DNA of 64,000 nucleotides, taken from Fluviispira sanaruensis (GTDB lineage Bacteria > Bdellovibrionota_B > Oligoflexia > Silvanigrellales > Silvanigrellaceae). The notes beneath the pieces were generated by a model. It was not told the DNA's origin. It ran no database searches and saw only the letters and a list, made by a program, of their open reading frames with translations. The DNA lies in contig NZ_AP019368.1 in the NCBI RefSeq assembly GCF_004295685.1, positions 1,616,364 to 1,680,363 on the forward strand. Direction: 5' to 3'. Below, piece by piece: positions 28,784 to 37,478 of this stretch (position 1 is its first letter; each line of letters begins with the position of its first letter). The position numbers were made by a program, and so were the translations under genes.

Positions 28784-29596
28784 ATGCCTGAGCTACCTGA
28801 GGTGCAAAATTTTGCGCAATCCATTCAGTCCAATTATGTAGGAAAAAAATTTAAGAATATTATTTTTCATAGAGATAATTTAAGATATCCATTTGAAAAA
28901 GCAAAATTAGAGAAAATATTTGCTAATGGGATCGAGTTTTTAAATTGCTATCGAGAAGGCAAACAAATTATTCTGCAAACTTCAAATGGTTCTGTAACAA
29001 TCAGTTTGGGTATGACCGGTGCATTTAAAGCAGCAAATCAGAATGAAGTTGAAAAGCATCAACATATTACTTTAAACTTTAAAAATGGTGAATCTCTTGC
29101 ATTTGTTGATCCAAGAAGATTTGGTTTTTGGAAAGTTTTTGATTCAAAAGAACTAAAAAAAACGAGTTGTGATCCACTTGTAGAAACGGATCTTTTAGAG
29201 TTATTTTTATCTGAAGTCGTAAAAAATAAATGCATTTCTGTTAAAGATATGCTTATGGATCAAAAGTTAATTGGTGGAATAGGCAATATATATGCACTCG
29301 AAGCGCTTTTTCTTGCAGAAATTTTGCCAACAACTCGTTGTGTTGATTTATCAATAACGAAATGGAAAAAGTTAGCTAAAGAAATTCCAATTATCCTTAA
29401 TCAAGCAATTGCTTTAGGGGGCTCTAGTATTTCTACTTATCGATCATTTAAAGGCGATAAGGGTTCATTCCAAACTTTGCACAAAGTTTATGGAAGAGAA
29501 AATGAAAAATGTTTGAAGAAAGGGTGTCAAGGAAATATAAAAAGGATTGCTCAGAGTGGGCGCAGTTCTTGGTATTGTCCCGATTGCCAATTTTAA
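28784..29596 (+). CDS. mutM: Formamidopyrimidine-DNA glycosylase
   Basis: The base-excision enzyme removes oxidised purines and cleaves at abasic sites. The mature sequence begins MPELPEV, with Pro2 as the nucleophile and Glu3 as the acid; Lys60 (EGKQI) is the usual third catalytic lysine. QKLIGGIGNIYA is the helix-two-turn-helix, and the C-terminal zinc finger has four cysteines (CLKKGC and YCPDCQ). The longest frame begins at 28709, but the invariant Pro2 and GGAG eight bases before the ATG fix the start at 28784 (270 residues). The next gene begins 12 bp later. Confidence 0.95.
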   Translation: MPELPEVQNFAQSIQSNYVGKKFKNIIFHRDNLRYPFEKAKLEKIFANGIEFLNCYREGKQIILQTSNGSVTISLGMTGAFKAANQNEVEKHQHITLNFKNGESLAFVDPRRFGFWKVFDSKELKKTSCDPLVETDLLELFLSEVVKNKCISVKDMLMDQKLIGGIGNIYALEALFLAEILPTTRCVDLSITKWKKLAKEIPIILNQAIALGGSSISTYRSFKGDKGSFQTLHKVYGRENEKCLKKGCQGNIKRIAQSGRSSWYCPDCQF

Positions 29597-29608
29597 AGTT
29601 AGGATTTT

Positions 29609-31102
29609 ATGAATTACAAAGCACCCTTAATTAATATAGAATATGCTGTTCTTTATTCTGATATGAGCACAATGCCAGAAAGAACTGCACAAAATGTTCT
29701 TAATTATTTAAATAAACAAGTTATTGAAAAAAATATAAAACATTTTTATTGTGTTGTCCCAATTCTTCTCGAACAACCCTGGCTAAATAATTCTGTTTCC
29801 TTAGTGATTATTTATTCGCTCGTCAGACAAAATAATCAGCTATCGATTGATTCATTTATCGTCAAAGAATTAGCACAATCTTTATTTATCAAAGATCTGC
29901 ACTCAAGCAAAAATTTAGTGTCGTTTGAGTGTGGAGAAGAGACTTTTAAGAATACCATAACCGTAAATTTTGATTCAAATTTATTTGTAGATATTAAAAA
30001 TAATATTAAAAATGATTTTATTTTTAAATTAAATGAACCCTTTGTTTTTGAACCTGTCTCAATTCAAAAACCTTGGGGACAAGAAATATGGTTTACAGGT
30101 GTTGAAAAAAGAGGTGTTTCTTGTATCAGGCCTTTCACAAATCGGAACGGCAGCTTACCTCTCCCTTGGGTTTTTTCTGCCATGCCTCAAACGCTGCAAG
30201 GGACAAAATTTGCAGGGAAAAACTTAACTTTGGTGAAAATACTCGATCCACTGCCAGATGAAGTTTTTGGTGACCTCTATTTTGAATTGCACGTGGAAAA
30301 GAATGAAGTTTATGTTGTCACAGAAATTTCTGCAGCAAGTGGCCGGATAAAATTGGGGGCTAACCCAGAGAAACTCAAAATGCATAAGGAGACAAAAGAA
30401 TATAAAGAATTATTTTTAAACAGCGTTAAAAAATATGAAGCAATAAGACGGGATATTGATGCAATTTATGATGAATATCGTAAAGAAGAAGGTATAGAAT
30501 TGAATTTACCAATCTCTGCCGAAAAAATAAAATCATGGCAAGAGAAAATTCCAAAAAATATGCTTGATTTAGAAAAAAAACTGCGGCAAGAAATGGATTC
30601 TTACGTTGGTTATTTAAATTTAAATATAGGTGATGTTGTCTGTGTGCCAACATATCTTCCACATGCCTTACAGCATGGCGTCAAAGTGATAGAGTTTCAA
30701 ACGCCAACTTATGAACGTAAAATTATAAGTTTTGGACAAAAAGTCTTAACTCAATCAACATGGGATACCGTTGAAGCCATTTCGATTATGAATGTCCTTC
30801 CTCCGGAGCGCTCCAGGCTATTAATTTTTGAAGAAAATGAACATTATTTAGAAGAAATTGTATGTACTTTTAATGAATTTGATTCGATGAGAGTGACAGT
30901 AAATAAGGATTGTGAATATAATTTTTCAAAAAGCGTCGATTATAAAATATTATTTTTACTAAAAGGAAATTTTACACTTATTAACGAAAATTCTGAAGAG
31001 TTTTCCTGTGATGTTGGTCAATGTCTATACCTCCCAGCAAGTAAAAACTTTTCCGTGCAAAGCTGTAAAGATTCAGTTTTTTTAATATGTTATCCCAAAT
31101 GA
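29609..31102 (+). CDS. Cupin / mannose-6-phosphate-isomerase-like protein
   Basis: The 497-residue protein has a unique N-terminal 150 residues and then a phosphomannose-isomerase-like core: KPWGQEIWFTGVEKRGVS (near 152), an ILDPLPDEVFGDLYFELHVEK segment, and VCVPTYLPHALQHGVKVIEFQTP (near 345). The C-terminal 80 residues look like a second cupin barrel (FLLKGNFTLINE, VGQCLYLPASKNFSVQ). Some metal ligands of class I isomerases seem conserved (His and Glu in the H-x-V-E and PHAL/EFQ stretches), but the usual QxHP motif is not seen, so activity is uncertain. It may act on an unusual sugar or be catalytically altered. It lies 12 bp after mutM and may be co-transcribed. Confidence 0.7.
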   Translation: MNYKAPLINIEYAVLYSDMSTMPERTAQNVLNYLNKQVIEKNIKHFYCVVPILLEQPWLNNSVSLVIIYSLVRQNNQLSIDSFIVKELAQSLFIKDLHSSKNLVSFECGEETFKNTITVNFDSNLFVDIKNNIKNDFIFKLNEPFVFEPVSIQKPWGQEIWFTGVEKRGVSCIRPFTNRNGSLPLPWVFSAMPQTLQGTKFAGKNLTLVKILDPLPDEVFGDLYFELHVEKNEVYVVTEISAASGRIKLGANPEKLKMHKETKEYKELFLNSVKKYEAIRRDIDAIYDEYRKEEGIELNLPISAEKIKSWQEKIPKNMLDLEKKLRQEMDSYVGYLNLNIGDVVCVPTYLPHALQHGVKVIEFQTPTYERKIISFGQKVLTQSTWDTVEAISIMNVLPPERSRLLIFEENEHYLEEIVCTFNEFDSMRVTVNKDCEYNFSKSVDYKILFLLKGNFTLINENSEEFSCDVGQCLYLPASKNFSVQSCKDSVFLICYPK

Positions 31103-31218
31103 AGCACTGCTAAACAGATTTTTTAAGTTCCCGAATAAAACTCCGATACCTGCCTGAACCCTATTTAAGGGAAGTTGAATAAGTTCTTGCCAAATGTGCT
31201 TGAGTTTGGGGAATTTGC

Positions 31219-33288
31219 ATGAAATTGGCTCCTAAAATAATAATACTTTTACTTGCTGTCACATTCGGGGTGATGACAATTTATAGTATTATTCAAATTA
31301 AAAATATGGAGCAAGAACTAATAAAAGATGCAAAAGAAAATCACTCTCTTATGCTCTCAAATTCTCTGGGGTTTTTATCAAAATCACTCTGGGAGTTGGA
31401 TAAAGATATTTCTATTCGAGGAATGAAGCCTTTATTTGAAACAGGAACTGTAAATAACATTTTAATCTTCGATTATACTGGTAGTTTATTCAATGGACTC
31501 TATAGAAAAAATAATGAAATTGAAGTAATTGATCCACAAAGTATTCAAAAGGTATATAATATAGATACTTCTAAAATAAATTCAAAAAAAATGCCTTTCA
31601 CGCTTATCCCGTCTAAACTCCTTTATAAACCTGAAAAATTAACAGACACGACATACGAAATCGTAGGTTCGCTATGGTGGAAAGAAACAGAGTTTTCAGA
31701 ACCCAGATTTTTGGGTCTCGCTATCATGCATTTTTCTACAGAATTTATTGCCGTGAGATTGAATGAACAAAAAATTGGTTTTGTATATTTAACAATTGGT
31801 TTATGTGTCTCAATTATTTTATTAACATATGCCTATCTAGAAATTGAAATAATCTCTCCTATTCGAAAACTTATGATAGCCAGTTTAAATGTAGCTTCAG
31901 GAGTTTTTACAAAGATCAAAACAACAAAAGGTAAGGATGAGATTAATAAGTTAACAGAAAATTTTAATTATATGATAGTTAAAATTGAAAATAGTTTGAG
32001 TTTAATCCGAGGGCTCTCAGAAGCTTCTCAAGAAATCGTGAAATGTAAAGATTTACAAGAAATATCAAATATTTATAGTAATTATTGTCAAAAATTAATC
32101 CTCGCTAAAAAAGTGAGCGTGTGGCTTGATACAAGCAATGCATTGTCAAATGCTGCTCGAGGGATGAGACGTCTTTCTGACGATAAAGAGCTCGAACAAA
32201 ATGATCCTATATTAAAACTTATCCTTACATCAGTGGAAGAGTTTCACGATAAATTCGATAATCTTAAAAAGGATGAAAAAAATAATAAAATTGTCATTCC
32301 ACTTTTAAATTCAAAAGGAGTTATGCTTGGACTCATCGAAATTGAATTTTCTTTGTCCGAGTTTAAATACGGTGAAGAAGAAAATAGAATTGTAAAAGGG
32401 TTAGGAGTTTCATTATCAACTGCGATTGAAAACTATTGGCATGTATTAAAAGAAAAAGAAAGAGCAAATATCGAAAGAGACTTTGAACTAGCGAGTGCTG
32501 TGCAAGATTCAATTTTATCTAATGATATTCCTGATTCACTGCACTTTGACTTTTCAACCTTTTATAAAACAGCCAGTCAATGTGGCGGAGATTGGTATGG
32601 AGTCTATGAAGTTGCTCCTGATAAAATTCTTGTTCTTTTTGGCGACGTAACAGGCCATGGCACACCCGCCGCTCTGATCACGGCTGTCACACGGGGGGCT
32701 GCTGATATCATTAAACAGTTTATAATATCAGGTAGCATGAAAGTAGATGAAAAATTGCCTGGTTATGTGCTTGAATTTATCAATGAGTGTATTACAGAGA
32801 CTGGGCGAAAAACTTATTATATGACAATGGTTTCTGCGTTAATAGATTTTAGTTCAAATCAGATTATAGCAGCATCGGCAGGTCACACTCCCCCGGCTTT
32901 GATTACGATGAATTTAGGACAGCCTGAAGTCAAATACATATATCCCAAACTAGGTTCGAGGCTAGGTTATGAAAAGGGATCTAAATATGAAACTCAGGCT
33001 TTTCCATTTCTTCCAGGAGAACAAATTATTTTTTATACCGATGGAATCATAGAAGGAGAAAACTCGTCGGCAAAAGAATATGGAATGAAAAAATTTAAAC
33101 AGTCTATGAAAAACCATTGTGCGAATAAACCTGACCTATTTATAAAAAGTATTATTAATGATGCTTATTTATTTTTTGAAGGAATTCCGCAAAAAGATGA
33201 TATCGCTCTAATGATTATTAGATTTTTAACTGAACAGGAAAAAGAGTTAAAAAAAGAAACACAAAACCCAAAAATGAGAGCTGCGTAA
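31219..33288 (+). CDS. Membrane-bound SpoIIE/RsbU-type serine phosphatase with sensor and HAMP domains
   Basis: This receptor-phosphatase has two membrane helices (residues 5-27 and 188-210) enclosing a periplasmic Cache-like sensor. A HAMP segment (211-262), a GAF-like region (265-400) and a PP2C-type phosphatase domain (about 425-675) follow. Metal-binding motifs are present: CGGDWYGVYE, FGDVTGHGTPAALIT, and a late YTDGIIEG and KDDIALMII. Such proteins usually dephosphorylate an anti-sigma antagonist and switch sigma factors, but no antagonist or anti-sigma gene is adjacent. GGGGAA precedes the ATG. A 615-bp stretch without a recognised gene follows. Confidence 0.9.
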   Translation: MKLAPKIIILLLAVTFGVMTIYSIIQIKNMEQELIKDAKENHSLMLSNSLGFLSKSLWELDKDISIRGMKPLFETGTVNNILIFDYTGSLFNGLYRKNNEIEVIDPQSIQKVYNIDTSKINSKKMPFTLIPSKLLYKPEKLTDTTYEIVGSLWWKETEFSEPRFLGLAIMHFSTEFIAVRLNEQKIGFVYLTIGLCVSIILLTYAYLEIEIISPIRKLMIASLNVASGVFTKIKTTKGKDEINKLTENFNYMIVKIENSLSLIRGLSEASQEIVKCKDLQEISNIYSNYCQKLILAKKVSVWLDTSNALSNAARGMRRLSDDKELEQNDPILKLILTSVEEFHDKFDNLKKDEKNNKIVIPLLNSKGVMLGLIEIEFSLSEFKYGEEENRIVKGLGVSLSTAIENYWHVLKEKERANIERDFELASAVQDSILSNDIPDSLHFDFSTFYKTASQCGGDWYGVYEVAPDKILVLFGDVTGHGTPAALITAVTRGAADIIKQFIISGSMKVDEKLPGYVLEFINECITETGRKTYYMTMVSALIDFSSNQIIAASAGHTPPALITMNLGQPEVKYIYPKLGSRLGYEKGSKYETQAFPFLPGEQIIFYTDGIIEGENSSAKEYGMKKFKQSMKNHCANKPDLFIKSIINDAYLFFEGIPQKDDIALMIIRFLTEQEKELKKETQNPKMRAA

Positions 33289-33903
33289 CAAAATTTTGTC
33301 GCTCTCTCTGTCTGAAAACAAGACAATTATATATTAAAAATAATTTTTAATAGCTGCACTAAAAATATAAAGGCTATATAAGTTTTAATATAGCATAATA
33401 AGTCAATGTGATCAAATTTTTATTATGAATATACCAAATGTCTTTTTTTTTTACAGACGAAGAGAAGCTTGTTCATATAACGACCTGAGGGCATATTAAT
33501 TGCAAGATTTATGAGCTTCTCTTATCAATTAATACACCTACCTAGCATTGTCTCTCTCGCATTGTCTCACCTTTATTATCAATCAATCCTGCCAAAAAAA
33601 GAAGCTCATACGATTTTTAGCATCAGTGAGTCCATTGTTATTAGCAAAAATTTCAATTCTCATCAAGAATAATTTATATATTTATTTCAGCTCACGCTTT
33701 TAATTAATAGAAAAATAAATTGGTAATCATGAATAATTATCTGCGCAATTGCTCATAAAGATACAATATCCATATTTTATAAACCCAATCAAGATATTAA
33801 ATTTGCTTTATGACTGGACACATAGAAATGCATACTGTTAAAAATGTGGATGGATAGACTCAAGATGAGTTTACTTTTAATTCAAATCGAAAAAGGTAAA
33901 AAA
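33289..33903 (+). other. Long non-coding stretch before lysA with alternative hairpin arms
   Basis: No protein family is seen in these 615 bp. AAGAGAAGCT (33460-33469) can pair with AGCTTCTCTT (33514-33523) across 44 nt. The second arm's ATGAGCTTCT (33511-33520) can instead pair with AGAAGCTCAT at 33600-33609, so the two hairpins are mutually exclusive. GCATTGTCTC occurs twice near 33545-33567. I cannot match it to the lysine riboswitch, and no G+C-rich terminator lies before lysA. The lysA gene has its own AAGG site. Confidence 0.5.
33511..33672 (+). other. Short open frame (53 codons) overlapping the lysA leader hairpin arm
   Basis: An ATG at 33511, inside the pairing arm, opens a 53-residue frame ending at 33672 that is rich in Ser, Leu and Ile. 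It has no clear Shine-Dalgarno sequence and no family. It may be a leader peptide whose start is hidden in the hairpin, or chance. Confidence 0.2.
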
Positions 33904-35265
33904 ATGCGTCCTTTTTTTAATCTCAAAGCTGTTTCAGAAAGAACATTGGGTCATGGCTTTTTCATTGACTCTGTTCCATTATCACATATTCTTGATCTAA
34001 GCACTTCACCTGTTTATGTCACGAGTTTAAATGCAATTGCAGAAAGAATTAGTATCTATAAAAAATCTTTAGAAAATTATTTTATAAATCATTCCATATT
34101 TTATGCAATGAAAGCAAATTATGCAGAAACGATTTTGCAACATATTAAAGAAACAGGCGCTGGAGTTGATATTGTTTCTATTGGTGAATGGCGCGCGGCA
34201 CGACATGCAGGCTTTTCTCCTCAGAAAATTTGTTTTGCGGGTGTAGGTAAAAAAGAAGTGGAGTGGATAGAAGCTATCGAAGGAGGAATAGGATTTATAA
34301 ATGTTGAACATCTCAGTGAACTTCAAGATATTCTTAATTACCTTTCCACTCATAAATTGAAATTATCGTCTCTTCCTATTCTATCTTTGCGCTTAAACCC
34401 TTGTGTTGAAGTCAAAACGCATCCCCATCTTAAAACGGGTGCCCTTGACTCTAAATTCGGCATTCTGTTTGAACATTTTGTAAACTGGATCAATATCATT
34501 CAACAAGACTTTTCGACTCAGCAAGATTTTGCAAATTGGCTTTCTCCCTTAAAAGGAATTCATGTGCATGTGGGATCTCAGTTGATGGAAAATAAAATTT
34601 TTTCCTTAGTGATTGATAAAGTCTTAGAGTGTGCTCATTTTATGTTTGAAAAGAATATGCTTCCTATGCATTTGGATTTGGGTGGTGGACTGGGCGTTCC
34701 ATACGAAGGTGTGGATCCAAATGGAGATGATATCAAGAAACATATCGAATTATTTAGTACAATTTTAGTAAATAATATAAAAAAGTATGAAGCACTACAA
34801 GATAAATGGGGTAAAAAATGTGAAAATCTCAATGTAAGTTTTGAACCAGGCAGAAGTGTCGTTGCGAGCTCAACTGTATTCATAACCAAAGTGCTCTATA
34901 CGAAGCATAACTCTGCTGAACATCATTTTTGTTATGTAGATGGAGCTATGAATGATTTTCCTCGACCAAGTCTTTATAATGCACAACATCAATGTGAAGT
35001 GATCAATTTTCAAGAAATAGAAAAATTAGAAACTCAATTTCATTGGAAAATTGTTGGTCCAGTCTGTGAAAGTGGGGATTTCTTATCAAGTGATGCTTTA
35101 TTGCCAAATCTTAAAAAAAATGACGTAATTGCATTTTTCGAAGCAGGTGCATATTGTCGCTCGATGGCGAATAATTATAATTTAAGAAAACTTCCATCTG
35201 AAATATTTATAAAGGATGGAAGAATCATTAAAATAATTAATAATGAATTACCACCTATACAATAG
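33904..35265 (+). CDS. lysA: Diaminopimelate decarboxylase
   Basis: The PLP-dependent fold-type III enzyme makes lysine from meso-diaminopimelate. The PLP lysine lies in YAMKAN near residue 70. GIHVHVGSQ and the glycine-rich LDLGGGLGVPY bind the phosphate, and VGPVCESGDFL holds the conserved Cys and Glu of the active site. A start at 33904 (453 residues, MRPFFNL) has AAGG eight bases upstream; the longer frame from 33844 lacks a good site. The recombinase gene begins directly after its stop. A long structured region precedes it. Confidence 0.93.
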   Translation: MRPFFNLKAVSERTLGHGFFIDSVPLSHILDLSTSPVYVTSLNAIAERISIYKKSLENYFINHSIFYAMKANYAETILQHIKETGAGVDIVSIGEWRAARHAGFSPQKICFAGVGKKEVEWIEAIEGGIGFINVEHLSELQDILNYLSTHKLKLSSLPILSLRLNPCVEVKTHPHLKTGALDSKFGILFEHFVNWINIIQQDFSTQQDFANWLSPLKGIHVHVGSQLMENKIFSLVIDKVLECAHFMFEKNMLPMHLDLGGGLGVPYEGVDPNGDDIKKHIELFSTILVNNIKKYEALQDKWGKKCENLNVSFEPGRSVVASSTVFITKVLYTKHNSAEHHFCYVDGAMNDFPRPSLYNAQHQCEVINFQEIEKLETQFHWKIVGPVCESGDFLSSDALLPNLKKNDVIAFFEAGAYCRSMANNYNLRKLPSEIFIKDGRIIKIINNELPPIQ

Positions 35266-36267
35266 GTGAATATTTGTGGGAAATATTTTCAATTGCAAGA
35301 TTTACAAGAAGATAAAAATGGACAAGATGAATTTATTAGTGAAGAAATCTTCGAAAAAGTAACATGTTTTCTTTCAACTTTTAGAAGTAAAAATACGAGA
35401 GAATCTTATGAAAATGATTTGCGGGATTTTTTTTGTTTCTGCTTTTATAAATTAAACTGCAAAATCAATGAATTAAACCAAATTACAGAGCGAATTATCT
35501 TATTGTGGAAATATGATTTATCTAGTTTAAAATCTGCGTCCGTGCGAAGAAAATTATCATCACTGTCTTCATTTTTTAATTATCTAGTCAAAAGAAAATT
35601 ATATGATAGAAATATCATGATATTAGTAAAAAGAGCAAATGTGAGTAAAGAAAGTAAAAAAAATATACTCACTTTAAATGAAGTGATACAAGTCATAAAT
35701 CATCTTCATTTAAAATGTTCTGAATTCAAACACAAAAATTTTCGTCTTTATGGAAATTGGCGATTGCGCTACACTGCTTTATATACTTTGTTCACTGTAG
35801 GAATGCGAGTTGATGAACTTTGCTTATTAAAAATAAACTCCTTAGAAAAAGAAGGAGATGTTTGGCGTTTAAATATGTTAGCAAAAGGAAACATTCAGCA
35901 TCGTCCTATAATCCATTCAGAAACAGCAGCTGTATTAATGGATTATATAAAAGAATTTCGCACAGGTTCTGCAAGTGAAGCTCCTTTGTTAATAAAAACT
36001 CAAGCAACAAAAAAATTGACAAGATTAAGTCGTTCTTCGATTTATGATATGGTTAAAATTAGCGTAAAAAGCGCCGGAATTTCTAAAGAAATTAGTCCGC
36101 ATAGCTGTCGTGCAACACTTGCTTCACTTTTACATCAGAATGGTGTTCCTATTATTGAAATAAAAAATCTTTTAAATCATAAATTAGTAACCACAACAGC
36201 AATCTATTTAAAAAACACGCATGATGAATTACAAGCAGCAATTAAAAAAATTGAATTATTTGATTAA
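35266..36267 (+). CDS. Tyrosine recombinase (XerC/D-like integrase family)
   Basis: The 333-residue protein has an N-terminal SAM-like core-binding domain (25-125) and a complete catalytic domain. Conserved residues are visible: Arg in GMRVDELCLL, Lys in LAKGNIQHRP, His-x-x-Arg in SPHSCRATLAS, a late His in LLNHKLVTTTAIYLK, and the nucleophilic Tyr in the same segment. The GTG start lies immediately after the lysA stop, with no spacer. It is slightly longer than XerC or XerD and may be the dimer-resolution enzyme or an orphan integrase. No att-like direct repeats or tRNA flank it, so it does not mark an obvious island. Confidence 0.87.
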   Translation: MNICGKYFQLQDLQEDKNGQDEFISEEIFEKVTCFLSTFRSKNTRESYENDLRDFFCFCFYKLNCKINELNQITERIILLWKYDLSSLKSASVRRKLSSLSSFFNYLVKRKLYDRNIMILVKRANVSKESKKNILTLNEVIQVINHLHLKCSEFKHKNFRLYGNWRLRYTALYTLFTVGMRVDELCLLKINSLEKEGDVWRLNMLAKGNIQHRPIIHSETAAVLMDYIKEFRTGSASEAPLLIKTQATKKLTRLSRSSIYDMVKISVKSAGISKEISPHSCRATLASLLHQNGVPIIEIKNLLNHKLVTTTAIYLKNTHDELQAAIKKIELFD

Positions 36268-36418
36268 AATTATTAAGAATTTATAAATCAAGACGATATG
36301 AATGACTATCAAGATAATCTGCTCAGTGTCAAAAATTAAGACAATCAAAATCAAAATTGTATTTAAAAATCTATTGTCGTATAGAAAATTTGTCTTATTT
36401 ACTGATTAAGGAAGAACC

Positions 36419-37477
36419 ATGATTAGAGTGGATCAAATAAGTAATCGTAATATCTTAATAATAATCAGGATTTTATCCGTGCAATTATTTTTAACGAGTT
36501 TACCTATATTTGCTTTGACAAATGATATTTTAATCAACGTTTTTTTTAATGATAAGAATGTGCTCATAGAAAAACCTGAGAGTGATTTTCTTGTGCCAGT
36601 AATTGAAGAATCTCTCAGAGAAAGCCTTGCGGTTTTTTCTGAGAATAAAATATTTACCCTTGATACTTCAATAGTTCGTGTAGAAAATATATCTGGATTA
36701 AGAGTTTGTGACAAAGCAATAGAATTTCATAAAAAAACGATAACATTTCATGATCCTGATAAACTACTAGAAACCTACACTCAATGTAAATACAAAATTA
36801 CAAATAATAAAACAAAGCAGTCTGTATTTTTACGTATTGGTTTAAATAGGACTTTTCGTTCATGGTGTAGAAAAAAAGACTCTTCAAGTAGAGAAATAAG
36901 GAAGACCGTCGATGCAATTCTAGATATTCTTCATGTTAAGTGTTGTAATGATTATTCTGTTAAAAAGTCTTTAGTTATAGCAAAAATGTTAAATTTAGCA
37001 GATAAGAAAATTGTTGATGTTTCTCCAGTTGGGAGTTTTACAAATTTACGAGCACTCTGGCTTAATGATAATTTAATTTCGAATATAACCCCTTTAACTT
37101 CATTAAAAAACTTATTTGTTATTAGTTTATCTAATAATAAACTTTCTACTATACAGTCGATAAAATATTTAAAGAATTCTCGTTGGGTATTTTTAAATCA
37201 AAATCATATAACTAAAATAAATGCGATCACTCAACTTGAAAATATGAAAGTTTTTACCGCAGAAGATAATGATATTATTGATATATCGCCTCTTCTCAAT
37301 TTAAGAATGAACGTAAAAGTTAAAATAGATGGCAATCCATTCGATAAAAATATTTGCAAAGATTTCTTAGCTAAAAAATCTTCTGTCTTGCATAAAGATA
37401 TATTAAATGATATTTGTCACGATTATATAAAAATAATTCCTGCTAAAATAGCAAAGATAAAGCAAAAGGGTATATAA
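36419..37477 (+). CDS. Secreted leucine-rich-repeat protein
   Basis: The 352-residue product has an N-terminal signal-like hydrophobic segment (residues 12-32). A unique Cys-containing region (35-190) follows. Four to five LRR units of the internalin-like 22-residue type lie near 195-310, with NLRALWLNDNLISNI, NLFVISLSNNKLSTI and SRWVFLNQNHITKI in order, and a C-terminal cap carries two Cys. LRR proteins in the envelope usually bind proteins or glycans. AAGGA precedes the ATG, after a 151-bp gap that includes a TTAAGACAA/TTTGTCTTA inverted motif. It ends one base from the convergent cytochrome gene. Ligand is unknown. Confidence 0.8.
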   Translation: MIRVDQISNRNILIIIRILSVQLFLTSLPIFALTNDILINVFFNDKNVLIEKPESDFLVPVIEESLRESLAVFSENKIFTLDTSIVRVENISGLRVCDKAIEFHKKTITFHDPDKLLETYTQCKYKITNNKTKQSVFLRIGLNRTFRSWCRKKDSSSREIRKTVDAILDILHVKCCNDYSVKKSLVIAKMLNLADKKIVDVSPVGSFTNLRALWLNDNLISNITPLTSLKNLFVISLSNNKLSTIQSIKYLKNSRWVFLNQNHITKINAITQLENMKVFTAEDNDIIDISPLLNLRMNVKVKIDGNPFDKNICKDFLAKKSSVLHKDILNDICHDYIKIIPAKIAKIKQKGI

Positions 37478-37478
37478 G

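Noticed and set aside
33460-33609. Lysine riboswitch before lysA
   Set aside because: The conserved L-box motifs and multi-helix core are not visible; only simple alternative stems are seen.
35266-36267. Genomic island bounded by the tyrosine recombinase
   Set aside because: No tRNA gene, direct att repeats or composition change was seen, and both neighbours look like ordinary chromosomal genes.
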